A stretch of DNA of 64,000 nucleotides from Stichopus chloronotus (Eukaryota; Echinodermata; Holothuroidea; Aspidochirotida; Stichopodidae): NCBI GenBank assembly GCA_021234535.1, contig CM037845.1, positions 11,924,643 through 11,988,642 of the forward strand, given 5' to 3'. The translations under genes were made by a program, and so were the position numbers. The stretch's first letter is position 1, and each line of letters starts with the position of its first letter. A model generated the notes under the pieces. It had not been told where the DNA came from. It searched no databases and worked only from the letters and a program-made list of their open reading frames with translations. This document shows, in pieces, positions 10,091 to 21,423 of this stretch.

Positions 10091-12214
10091 CTCCGACAGA
10101 AACCATCCACTCACGCTGCTTTTAGGTTACCTGCGAGAGAAACTGCATACATATTGTACATGAAACTCTGAGATGACAAAGTTTTGTAAAATTTACAAAG
10201 TTCACCTGTCGTCACTGATGGACAATCAGAGTTTCAAAATAAATCAAAGTGTGAAAAATGATCCCCCCCCCAAAAAAAGAGGAGAATTTCTTGAATTATG
10301 TGGATGAGGACTTTACAAAATTGTTTGTGGTAAAGCAACTTGTTGCAGTTAAAAGATATCTCAGAACTGTTCTTCACAGGTTTTCTTAGTGGCCAGGGAC
10401 ATTGATGTTCATGTTCCACTTGTCTTTACAATTAAAACACTGTGTACCAACTATTCCGTTGGTCTACTGCGTGGCTTCACAAAGTAGGTCCTTCCATTTG
10501 CTCTGAATGCAATAATGGTCTGTTGCCATTTTCTATCATACCACATTAACTCTCCTGATATTTAAGTGAACAATGTGTAGAAGCTCTAAGAAAGAAGTTC
10601 AATGAAAAACATAAAAGTGTTAATGTTCCACACTTGTAATCTCTATGGAAAATTCAAAATGCAATTTCATCAGACTGTGCCATTACTGTATATATTTCAA
10701 TGTCCATGTACAATTTGTAGCACCAACACAGTCAGTGCAGCAACAAGTAACCTCCTGTGACCTACCAGCATGTCTGTTTGGCAACCTAACACCAAATGGC
10801 CATTGACACAAGAAGGTCAATGGTCAGTAAAAATGACTGAGAATGCAGATCTATGCTCAAAACCAATTTTTGTTAGATTTACCAATTCATAAATAGCATC
10901 ATCAGCATGGGATGCAGTTTTTTCACTATAGCCATACTGTAAGTAGGGCCTTACAAAGCAATAGGAAATTGAACCACTTTATGGAGTATTTTGCACAAGA
11001 TTCCTTTTAAGAAGAAATAAAATGCAACATGCCAAGAATGAGCAGAAAATATTGAAACAATAAAAAATATAAGAATTTATCCAATGTTTGCCCAAAATTT
11101 TCTCAGTGGAAAGAAAACACACAATGACTTCAAATTTCCTTGCAGTAAATATGTGTCAGACTCTAAAGAAGGCAGTGAAATTTACTTTCCATTGATTAAG
11201 TAGTATCTGTTAATCAAGAGACTTCTCAGTCAGAAATTTTCCAGTTTTCCTCAAAATATTTACAGAATGAACAGTCATGGTCTCATGGTGCAACTGAAGG
11301 AAGACTGCAATGTGCAAATACAGTCTGCTAAATCTTTCACAGTCTTAAAAATTATACTGACTCCCATTAATCATTGATCTACCATGGCAATTTGTGATCA
11401 CTTAATTCACCCTCTGAAAGTTCCTGGCCCAAACCCAGTAAAGTAAAAGAAAAGTCTATCCCTCTATACCAGAAACCTCTACAAACACTTCTCACTCTAG
11501 GGAATTCTCACACAGTGAAATCTTCCAGTTATACAGTAGTTCTGGTGCAACAGCATTGTGGGCTCTAAAGTGCGGACCCTTAAGAATTGGAGCAATGATA
11601 TTCAAGCATGGCAAAGCTTCAAAATATTCATCAGGATGTGTTTTGGTACTGCAGTTATCCCAGAAATGTAAAATTTCCAAAATATTTATTGTCCTCTTTT
11701 CAATTTGTTCTTTATCAAATGTGTAAAATTGAACAAGACATTTTCACAAGATGTCTGATGAGTTAAACTGTACCAACAATATAAAATTATGAGAAGAATA
11801 TATTTTAGAGGTTGAAAAATGAGTCCTATCCATCCAATTCTCATATTCATAGCTTGTTCCATTACGGAGATATTACATAACATCTTGCAATATATATTGT
11901 GATGTCCTCTTGGCGCAACTCACATCTGCCAACTATTGTTTCCTTTTGAAATTAAAATGTCTGCATATGTAACCTTCACAAGTTACCTTTTTCTTGTGTA
12001 GTATGTTTTATGGAGAGCGCTTGTGTAGTCAACTTAAGTCAACCCATTAAGTAAAACAATGACATTTCTGGACAGGGTGCAATGGCTTTCAATAAAACAG
12101 AGAAAATGAAGAATTTTTGAGTAGCAAATGATGTCACAGGACACAAATTATTGCACAATCTACAGTTTTAAACTAAGTTTCACATCTCAGCTCAGGAATG
12201 TTCTTTGAAGATGG
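10091..12214. other. Sequence upstream of the ARFGEF3-like start, no gene seen
   Basis: No open frame with coding features. It may hold untranslated exons or the promoter, but no TATA box or CpG-rich stretch stands out. Confidence 0.4.
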
Positions 12215-12375
12215 AAGTTAGATGGAAGATAGGTTCAAAGTAGGTTTAACATTCGTCATTACTTCTCTTCTCAGAGGGTAGTGAATGAGTGGAATGGGTT
12301 GCTTGAGGATGTACATAGTGATGGCAGGAAGTGTTAATGGGTTTAAGAATGCAATGGACAAGTACTTTAAGCTTT
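12215..12375 (+). pseudogene. LINE reverse-transcriptase C-terminal relic
   Basis: The plus strand reads RFNIRHYFSSQRVVNEWN. After a frameshift it continues VNGFKNAMDKYFKLC. This is the conserved tail after the reverse-transcriptase domain of CR1/L2/Jockey-type non-LTR elements (typical form FSQRVVNEWN.LP). It is heavily truncated and frameshifted, so it is not functional. It resembles the same segment of the relic at 19860-20463. Confidence 0.72.
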
Positions 12376-13515
12376 GTGTCCGGGTCTGACTTTTGTTTCT
12401 GTTTGGGTGTTTTTTTTTGGTTTTTTTTCAGGATCCTTGATGGGGACTTAATTGTCACTCCAAATTGAAAATGATTTGTAACACTAACGAATACTACCTG
12501 CTTAGTGTACGAAAACTATATGATGAACTCACATAAAGCTTGTCGCTGATAATTTTGCCATTTTTTTTTCTATAAACGAAGAATGGAATCATTCTCTCAG
12601 GCCCATCATTTCCCAATTCGAACAGTTCACGTGTAAAGAACCTTACACACCAGTTCCACGAATGTGACAAAATTGTAATCACTGTTCAGTGGCCACACCA
12701 GTTGAATAAATTCACTGGTTTAACGACGACACTTAATTTATTGAAGCTAATCTAGTCTTATTTCCAAATACTTTGAAGCCACACATACTAAAACATGAAA
12801 AATTACCTATTCATGACAGTATCAAATCTCTGGTGTGAATTAACTCCACGACAGCAAGCTTCACAGCTGTTGACATTTGCAGTGTTTATCGTGCCCATCC
12901 GGGGCTCTCTGACGCGTAAAGGTGACCTTGATGGTTATTCATGTCGTTGACTACGTCACTGTTACTTTTTGGCTGAAGCTAATAGAAAATATATGTGATA
13001 TGTTCATTCAATTCGAGTAGTTCTAGTAGGCCCTATACGGCCGTGTTAGAAAAAGCATTTCCATCAGGTTAAGCTTCAGAGGTGTATCATTCTACTTCAA
13101 TAAACTAAGCAAAATTGGCTGAATGCAGTGAAAATCAGTGACAGAGAAGCTAGGCTATACTAATTAGGGGAAGGGGAACGTCGCGACCACCGAACACTTG
13201 GACTCGATGGATTAAGCAACCGGCACACTATGATGATGTTTCAGCTTTTCCATGAAAGTATTACTACACAAATTTAAGCTGCTACAGTTTTCTTCGTTGT
13301 CAATAAATCGTCTGTGATTAAATATGTGTGCTACTTTTGAAGTACGGGTATATACGATCGATGAAAATGCACTAACTGACGTCCCCTCGAGCGGCACCAC
13401 AGGCTAGACACGTACTTAGGATGAGACTCGCAACCACGTACTTGGTCATCTAGGTTGGTCTATTTTGAGACAAAAAGTTAAAGTGCGTGCCATGGCAACG
13501 CTCACTTGGTTAATG
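12376..13515. other. Intergenic sequence, nothing recognised
   Basis: T-rich runs near 12410-12428 and mixed-composition sequence toward 13500. No exon is supported on either strand. Confidence 0.35.
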
Positions 13516-13539
13516 CATGATCATGCATGCATGATCATG
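13516..13539. repeat. 24-bp perfect palindrome
   Basis: The sequence is its own reverse complement across all 24 bases. It is built from two CATGATCATG copies around a central CATG-rich core. It lies between the divergent ARFGEF3-like and LYRM2 genes. Confidence 0.85.
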
Positions 13540-13625
13540 GATGTTAGTAAAATGCTGAGGGGGCTAGACCGGGGTACGTGCATCGACAGACCGGGGTGCA
13601 CAGTGGTCCTCAAACGGCACGGCTG

Positions 13626-13633
13626 TGACGTCA
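13626..13633. promoter_or_regulatory. CRE-like octamer TGACGTCA
   Basis: A perfect palindromic CREB/ATF consensus octamer in the intergenic space. A single 8-bp match can occur by chance, and the nearest known start codon is more than 3 kb away. Confidence 0.25.
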
Positions 13634-14537
13634 ATTAAGTCCGTTATATGACCTAAGATCAGTGGAGTGTAACGGAGAACGCACAGCCCTGTTAGACGGG
13701 CCGGGCTACCATGTAGACCCGACCCAATAAAAAAGAAGGGAGGTATCATATCCCACCAGCCCTCCCCTCCCCCAGTCACCATATTTGTAAAGTGTTCGAA
13801 GAACCAATAAAAGGGAATGCATATAATTCATGCATGATTGTTGTATCATCTCAACCCATCTGATAATATTATGATACCATTTTTTCATAGATTTATTATC
13901 GTCCTCATTAGTGGAAAATTTGCAGATCGGAGATCCCTATTCCAAAACTGGGCACATGCAACCAAGAACTTCTTTGAAGTGCCCATTCCTACCTTTATAT
14001 GATCTAGAGAGTTTGTAAAGAAAAACACGTAGGCCTACATTCTTGCATAATTCTCTTACCAGCACTACCAACCGATCCTGGCGTTCACAGTTAAGTCCTT
14101 CCGGCACTCACCCTCGTCATACCCCATCTCCCCCCCCCCCCCACCCAATTGAAAAGCATTGATTCAGTGATGGGTAAAATATCCATTAAACAGAGCGAAT
14201 AGCTAGAAGCTATGTCCCCCGGGATTTGACCGCATGTTAGTTCCGCCACTGGACGGTGGAAATCATGATGATGGCCAATTGAGGTCATACCGAAGTTGAC
14301 TCAAGAAACTGATGCCGTGTCATGTAGCCACTGGTGATGTGGGCATTTTCTCTCAAATGATGAAACCTGTAGTAAATCGTAAATATAAAATATTGAACAC
14401 ACTTCTTGACTTCAAACATCGTCAATTTTATTGTGTTTTAATTGAAGGTTGTACATTCAAGTTTGTGAATGAGGTGAACGTACGCATTTTTCGTTGATGA
14501 ATGGATTTAAGGTATAGACTATGGCATTTGTTTACAG

Positions 14538-15375
14538 AGCTGTGCTTACTTGACACGCGTATTGCGGAATGCGTAATGCGGAAAGAATTCTTTTTTGTTT
14601 TTCCAATGACCTGTTTACTGGGCACACGGAACGCGGATTGCGGAACCATCACACGAGGATTGCTGATTGTGTATCGAATTCTCCATGTCGAATTCTTTCC
14701 GCAATCCGCCCGCGTATTGGTGACCACGTGGACACCGTGTATAGCTTCCAGTAGGATTTCTCCACATTCCCCGAACTTCCCATACTACGTCGTACCATAT
14801 ACTGATAAAACGAGGGAACTTTGGCAGGTTTTTTGATGTTTTATTGTGATAACTTCTCACAACAATGGAAAAATGACTGAAACATAAGTGCTATGGACCA
14901 ATTAACTTCCAGTCAATAAGTATATGTCTATCAGTTTCATATCTTTATCCACTGGGCTATAGTCATCCATGAAAAACTGCTAAATGACCCAAAGCAGCTT
15001 GGGGTAACATTGGCAGGTATGTAACTTATCAACTTCCCCTGCTCTTCCCCCTCCCACCTGACAACATGGATCCCTGGAAATTTCTCAATCGCAAAACCTC
15101 TTCTCAAAATTTGATGGGGTATTCTGCAGCTACTCCCTATCAGTTTGTGTTTAAAAGACCCCATGCATATATTTGACTGGTTACATCACGTGATGACACT
15201 GGTAAAACAACATAGGCCCAACATACTGGCCCTTGGTATAGAGGTCTTGACTCACCTCCTTTTTTATATGGAGCTAGCCTACCTCAAATACCACACAGAT
15301 GTACGCGGAATACGGAAAGCGTTCCGCATTCCACGTTCCGCGTTGCCGCAATACGCGTGTCAAGTAAACACAGCT
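14538..15375. mobile_element. 838-bp MITE with long terminal inverted repeats
   Basis: The left end begins AGCTGTGCTTACTTGACACG. The right end, reverse-complemented, begins AGCTGTGTTTACTTGACACG, and the match continues through CGTATTGCGG. Both ends then carry subterminal copies of gcggaatgcgg/gcggaacgcgg motifs. No transposase frame is present. The target duplication is unclear (TTA flanks are possible, as for PIF/Harbinger). Confidence 0.8.
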
Positions 15376-15430
15376 TTAGTCTAGTAAACTGCGTACGTAA
15401 GGATAGCCATATGTCTTTACCTGTGCTTAT

Positions 15431-16068
15431 AGGGTTACCAGTCGCAGTTCCGTTCCCATGCAATTTCGCCTCCAACCAGTTCGTCCCGGCCATTTCGCCC
15501 CCTTGCAAGTTCCCCTCATAGTGGAAGTCGTTTCACCCCAAATATCTACCAATTCGTCCCCTTGAACTGACTTCAAATGCCATTGTGATAGTTTTCAAGT
15601 ACAATTTTCACGATAGCCAAAATTTCCCGTGTAACAGATGATTCTGTGTACTCAGTACTGTCAGTTCTATGCCTTGCTGAAGATACTTGTTTTGATTAAT
15701 GGTTTCCAACTAACTTAAATACGCATTTCATTCAAGCTAAAAGTTTCATTGAAATTTTGATTGGAAATTAATGAAAAAAACGGAAAAGGCAAGAATAAAG
15801 CAATGAACACAAGAGATAGAACATGAAAAAGGCCACTGAACAGACACAACCAAAATTATCATAGAGGGTAAAATCAAATGACCACATTAGAATTCGCTGC
15901 ATTTATCCCCCATGATGCAACCATAATGTTATGGGGCCTAAAACTGGTCGATCTGAACTTGATGGCGAACTGGTGTGACTCAGTCGCCAACTGGTAAACA
16001 GCTTCGACGAACTGCTACTTGGAGGGAGGGGGCAAACTTGCAAGGGGCGAAACGACCGCGGTTACCTC
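15431..16068. mobile_element. Inverted-repeat element, about 640 bp
   Basis: TTTCGCCCCCTTGCAAGTT at 15493-15511 is matched in inverse orientation by aacttgcaaggggcgaaa at 16035-16052. The outer ends are gggttacc at left and ggttacct at right. The arms are rich in short ttcgcccc/ttcgtcccc words. It lies about 55 bp after the previous element. There is no coding capacity and no clear target duplication. Confidence 0.6.
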
Positions 16069-17292
16069 TGAAGAATAATATTGTTGAGCTATATTGTTTC
16101 AGTCAATGTACTTTTCTCAGTGTTAATATTATTCTCACCCATATTGCCAAGCACATTTTGGTAGTCCAACTCAGAGATGTATCTAAGATGAAATACTCCT
16201 TGTATCATAGCTCAGTTAATTGAACACTGTAGCCAAAAAGAGATATTTTTATGGAAAGTTTTAATGATCGTACGTATTCAGGATACTTACGGAACATCAG
16301 CCACTATCTTTGATTGTGGGTTGAGAAATGTCAATGAAACTATTGTATTCCAACTTTTTAGGTAAAAAGTGAAAACAAAAAAAACATAGACTGCGTAATT
16401 GACTTTACATTTAAACAGCTAAATTTTGACCAAACTCACACCATTTGCCAAATAGGAGCCTTCCATTTTTATTTTCAAAGGGGAGATACCCCCCTCTCCA
16501 CCAGCTGGGCCCGCTAATTCGTAGTAAAAAGTCCCCTGACTTTTGGAGATGGATCCATGCCTTTGAGCTAATTAAGTTAAATTAAAGTAACTCAGTGTCA
16601 TCGCTTCCAACCTGAAAGGCAGTCTAAGTATTTAGCTGGCCTTATTCAAGAGAGCTGATCAGACTTGATTGTGCAGCAGTTCGATTGCACATAGCGTACG
16701 TATTTCATTTTTAAAACGGTACACACATTCCATTAGGGAGTAGTAATTACGCTCCAAGTTTCTGAGCTGAATAATCCGTGGTAATTTAACGGAGAAGGCC
16801 TGTATAGTTTTGTTGTTAATCCGGCAACAAACAAGAACACGTACAGCAGGACCCATCGGAAATGTAAAGGAGGGGAGCAGCTGAGTGTACGTATCGCTAG
16901 AAGAATTCTTATAAAAGAACCGTGACCCAAAGGACTCTCTAAGCGCCACCATCTGTTAACCCGGAGCGTATAAAAAATACGATCCCTGACCCTCTGCTCT
17001 CCCCCGCCCCCTCTTACGATGGCCGGAAACGGCATTTTCCGAGTGTTCTAAGCTATTATGTGTACCCAGCCTTGATCTTAGGCATGATTCGATAAGGGAG
17101 CAGCTCCCTGACGCGAGTGCTGTCAACAGCTTCCAATTCCCACGGGCCCCTGGCCTCATTCACGAAGTAGGCGTGGCTAATTAGGAGAATTATGCAATTT
17201 ACCTGATGTTGGTTACTTTAGACTTGTGTACAGTACATTCATACAAAACAAAGGTAAGCAGGTGCAGATAGGCTGAGACAAACTCATCTCAG
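16069..17292. other. Upstream region of LYRM2
   Basis: Ends at the LYRM2 start codon. The last 600 bases are less AT-rich than the surroundings. No TATA box is obvious, as is common for housekeeping mitochondrial genes. Minus-strand open stretches near 16660-17160 overlap each other in different frames and have no family match. Confidence 0.4.
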
Positions 17293-17334
17293 ATGGCCGC
17301 TCGATTACCGCCGAATGCACTTAACTTGAAGAGG
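17293..17334 (+). CDS. LYRM2: LYRM2 exon 1
   Basis: Fourteen codons, MAARLPPNALNLKR, against the human MAASRLPPATLTLKQ. The donor is AAGAGG/gtttgt. A cag immediately precedes the ATG. Confidence 0.92.
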
Positions 17335-19618
17335 GTTTGTTTCTTTTTCATCTTTTCGTATCGTATTTTAAGAACATCGAATCAATCATACACCGCAGAG
17401 TGTATTAGTGTTTAGTTGTACATGTAGTGACCGGTTCCGCGATTAGTGATACGCAGTGTAAGTAAACCGTTGTGTCCATTGACTCGGACACCGGTTGAAT
17501 AACACAATATAAAACACTTTTCACCCGAACTAAACACAGTGTACCTGGGGACATTGGCCCGAGATAGAAGAGCCAAATTTAGCACACCGATCGCTCTGTA
17601 TATTAATGAAGAGGTCAGTGGTAAAGCTTACATTAAAGACAGTTTTGAATTGTTAGTCAATTTGCTCAAGTCTCACTACTTTCGCAGCCATCCAAACACA
17701 AAAGTTGTGTCGGGCCAATAACAAGGGAAGTTCGAAAATAGAGTCGGCGTCCGGATCTATTGCTTCAAATCTCTATCCATGGAACCGGACTAGAAAATTG
17801 GAAGTTGCAGCTCAATTCCGATATTCTGGAAGTCATACCGTCTGAATAAGCTTGTCAACTTCAACATGCTGTTAGTGTTGTATCCATGGTTTAGGCTATC
17901 GTTACACTAATTACAGAGTTTGTAATTCGCAATTAATACCAAAGTTTTGTCCAGGTCAATAACATGAAGAATTTGAATAATAGAGTCGGCTTCCTGCTCA
18001 CTAGACACCACCAGTGTAAACCATATGTGCCCCCCACATAGCTACTATAAGTACAAGCCTAGTACTTTTGCGTACTTGGTTGGGGGATGCCTGTGACGCA
18101 CACTAGTTGCCGCCTCAATTTTACAAGGGTGACTGCAATAGCAAGACTAATTGACACCAGTGGACAGCGACTTACATTATGTTCTATTTTCAGATTTAAG
18201 AATATGGTAAGCCAAATTAGGTAAACGGTTATTAGACTACACTCAGCAGTGCTCAGTTGACCTGCCAATTATGATGGCTGTCTCCTTATCCATAAATAGG
18301 CAAGGTACAATTTAATAGCTCACCTATGTTATCATTATGCATTCAGTAAACTACTTTCACAACAACTCTACCAAAATCATTATAAAATGGCAATGGTGCA
18401 TTGCAAAACCAGAAATTATTTATTTGCTCAAGCATTAAAATCAAGTATCACTCGACAAGATCATGTGTCTGATCAACTTTTTAACTGACATGTTCTGTTA
18501 CCTTCTAGAGAATTTTGCATTTTATTCAGGTTATGCAACCTTTAGGGGTTAACTATACTGTATGTTCTACAGTTTCTCCTCAGACAGCAGGTCATCAAAC
18601 TTTACAGAGATGCATTCCGAGTAATCCGTAACATCGAAGAAACAAACCAAAAGAACGAACTTATCCTTTGGACTAGAGAAGAGTTCAAGAGGAATAAAAC
18701 GCAAAATGACGAGGTAATGACAGCTGTAGATAACACAAACTGAAGCAATGATACAGGCTTTTCCTCACCCTGTAAATAAAATGTAGTATTACATTGAAGC
18801 CATGCAGCATTTGGAAAGTATATCTGTATCAATCATTTGTTTTTTTTTTTTATTAATTTGCACATGACAGCAGCACAAGAGGATCAGTTAATAGTTGGGC
18901 AATAATGGCATTGAAGCAAAATTGATTATTTTAATGAACTGCACACTCTGTAATTTGGAATGAGTATTGAAGAAAAATATGTATGACAAGTTACCTTCAT
19001 ACCCATGATTAAAAGAACTGAGAGGGGCAATAAGTGGCAGCAAAAGTATTACCTGATGCGTATTACCTGATGCTGCTAAATTGTTTCAGGGGATATACTC
19101 TGTGCAGCAAACAGTTAATTGGACAGATGAAACACTATGAGTTTTTGCTTAAACAGTGCCATACAGTGCCTTTGTCATAAGTCTTTTCATGAATGCAAAA
19201 CTTGTATAAGCTGGGGAAGACAGAGAATTTTATTCCTTTTCAGGCTAATTATCTTGGGATTAATTTACCAACAACAAATGGTGTGAATCAATTTAGATAT
19301 ATATTTCTTTCTACTACATTTTTATGAGGATGATTCTGAGTCAGAGGTGGCTAGATGAAGATTTTATTTACACAGTTGATATGTAACCCAACCGTGACTG
19401 CTTGTGCTATCCAGACATTTGTATTGCCAAATTGTATTTACTGTGTCTACTGCATGCTAGAGAATATCTTGATATGTCATGTTTGAATAGTTATTAATTG
19501 GTTTTACAGTTGTATGTATCATCACATCAAACATTCACAGGCAGCAATTAAAATGTTGCTCATGCAAGGGAGACAGACTCTGAAGGAGATGAAGCAGGCC
19601 ATCGACATGGCGAGATGA
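17293..19618 (+). CDS. LYRM2: LYRM2, LYR motif-containing protein 2 (three exons, complete)
   Basis: Exons 17293-17334, 18573-18713 and 19541-19618 join in phase 0 to encode 86 residues plus stop TGA; human LYRM2 has 88. The protein starts MAARLPPNALNLKR and continues FLLRQQVIKLYRDAFRVIRN. It keeps the LYR motif at residues 24-26, TREEFKRNK in the middle and the C-terminal helix IKMLLMQGRQTLKEMK. Family knowledge: LYRM proteins are small three-helix mitochondrial proteins that bind acyl carrier protein and help assemble respiratory or Fe-S complexes; LYRM2 is linked to complex I. Alignment to recalled human LYRM2 is gap-free across the first exon junction. No frameshift or stop is seen. The neighbours do not form an obvious functional cluster. 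Confidence 0.95.
18573..18713 (+). CDS. LYRM2: LYRM2 exon 2 (LYR motif)
   Basis: Forty-seven codons. Acceptor tatgttctacag/TTT, donor GACGAG/gtaatg. It contains QQVIKLYRDAFRVIR and LWTREEFKRNK, the signature of the family. An internal cag at 18583 would give a shorter exon but would lose the conserved FLLRQQ. Confidence 0.95.
19541..19618 (+). CDS. LYRM2: LYRM2 exon 3 (C-terminus)
   Basis: Acceptor acattcacag/GCA; 25 codons then TGA. The helix AAIKMLLMQGRQTLKEMKQA matches the human IRMMITQGNMQLKELEKTL. No AATAAA signal is seen before the LINE relic that begins about 240 bp downstream. Confidence 0.93.
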   Translation, partial: AAIKMLLMQGRQTLKEMKQAIDMAR

Positions 19619-19859
19619 CGGAACCAGTGATGACAAAAAGAGAAATTGTGAGAGCGGCTGTCCTTCATGTGTCAGATAGGTGAGCACGGGAAAACGATAT
19701 ATCCACTATTACTGTATCAACTCAAAATGACTGCGCTATGCCGGAACGTTTATCTTTCAGGTAATCTCTGAAATATAGTAGTCCATGACGACCAATGAAC
19801 AGTGACTTTTTGCTCACATGTAACCTGTGATCAATGCTACAGCCTCTTCTCCCAAGTCA

Positions 19860-20463
19860 GGTATATAACATAACATAACAATTTAAGGGCAAAGGAGGGC
19901 AAAAGCCCCATAAGATGCCCTGTAATCCAGACCCCACCAAAACTCTAACCAAACTAATATCCAACAAAGCCCTAACCAAACTAATATCCAACAAATCCCA
20001 GCATAATTAGATTCTGCCACAGTCGCAATAAAACTTATCAATGGTACCTTTGAAGCTATTTACTGATAATTTACAACCCAACCAGGCAGATTATTCCACT
20101 CATTGACAACTTTATGAGAGAAGCTAAACTTCCTCACATAAAGCCTAGAAAAGCATTTCACCAGCTTCTTGCAATGACCATGAACACGGGAATTAGGACA
20201 AACCTCTAAGTAATCACAATTAGACAGAGAATTCCTACCAGCTAGGAATTTGAAAACCTTGCAACATATCCGCCCTGATCCTTCTTAACGCAAGAGTAGT
20301 AAGTCCCAGACATTTAAGCCTATCATGATAAGGGAGATGACATAAATCAGGAGTAAGCTTAGTGACCCTACTCTGAACCTGCTCTAAAAGAAACTTGACC
20401 TTTTCATAATAGGGACTCCATGCCTGCACAGCATAGTCAAGATGCGGCCTAACCAACTGCTAT
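19860..20463 (-). mobile_element. 5'-truncated LINE (CR1/L2/Jockey-like) 3' fragment
   Basis: On the minus strand the start reads QLVRPHLDYAVQAWSPYYEK. After a frameshift near 20275 it continues with GRNSLSNCDYLEVCPNSRVH and FSHKVVNEWNNLP. These are the classic C-terminal blocks of a non-LTR reverse transcriptase. A short 3' tail ends in ttatgttatgttatat, a simple-repeat tail as expected for this group. It is truncated at the 5' side and frameshifted, so it is dead. It lies just downstream of LYRM2 in the opposite orientation. Confidence 0.88.
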
Positions 20464-21423
20464 GGTTGAAGTCCTTTACAGTGCTCAGTGATAGCCGAAT
20501 TGTGAGGTGCTGCTGTGGCTAATTGTAGAACTCCACTTGACAGGTGCTATGGTATTGTCACCACATGCAGATATCAAGGCTGGAGAGACATATATTACCA
20601 AAGCATTGGACCTATTTGGCTATGCACCTCAAACTTGATGAGACAATGCTCTTCAAAGGTGTTTGCAGTGCACACAAAATGGCTTAAACAGTGACGAAGC
20701 TCTGAAGGCTAATTTGTAGTGGCTGAGCTTGTTTACTATCATCACAGGCCTATAGATGTAATCTATATTCTATGTAGTCAAGAAAAGTACGTGTTAGGGA
20801 AAAGTGTTTACAAGTATTGTACTTCTTTTTTCTCCCAGTCCATGCATTTGATACCTACTGTAAAGACATATTAACATTTATGTACATGCGCCATACAACT
20901 ACACTGTTCACTTTACTATATTAAATGCCTTTGCATTGTGAACCTGTACTTGAAACTTTATGCTGGAAGTAAATATGTCAGATCAAATCAAAGAAAGTTT
21001 GGCACATATAGCACCACCATACGTAACTTGAGCAATTACAAAAGATTTTGAAAAGGTACGTAGTTACAGTCATTCTTTCATAATACTGGCATTGATGGAT
21101 AAACCTTTTTGTATGTTTATGGTAAGATAATATTGATAGCTTCAAACTGACCATGAGGCAAAGAGAATGAGCTAGTGCTGTATCTGTAATGCCATTACCC
21201 AGATGTCATTATCAATAACAGCTATACCCCTGTGTTTGGAGGATGATATTTGCCATTTTGTTGGCCTTCTCTTGAGAAAAGCCTGTCAAGATTCTTCAAA
21301 AGAAGGTTTGAAAGTAATAAGCTGAGGTTCCTAACAAGTGTACAACTGTTCATGTATCTCATAGGAATTTGGAAAATGATAAATTGTATCTTCTCATATA
21401 TTGCAACTCTAATGATGAATGGT
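20464..21423. other. Intergenic, nothing recognised
   Basis: AT-rich sequence between the LINE relic and the large repeat block. No exon, repeat or RNA gene could be supported. Confidence 0.4.

Noticed and set aside
13626..13633. Calling the TGACGTCA octamer a working promoter element
   Set aside because: A single 8-bp match far from either start codon; listed only as a weak site.
16659..17159. Three overlapping minus-strand open frames before LYRM2
   Set aside because: Mutually exclusive frames with no known motif; likely chance in less AT-rich sequence.
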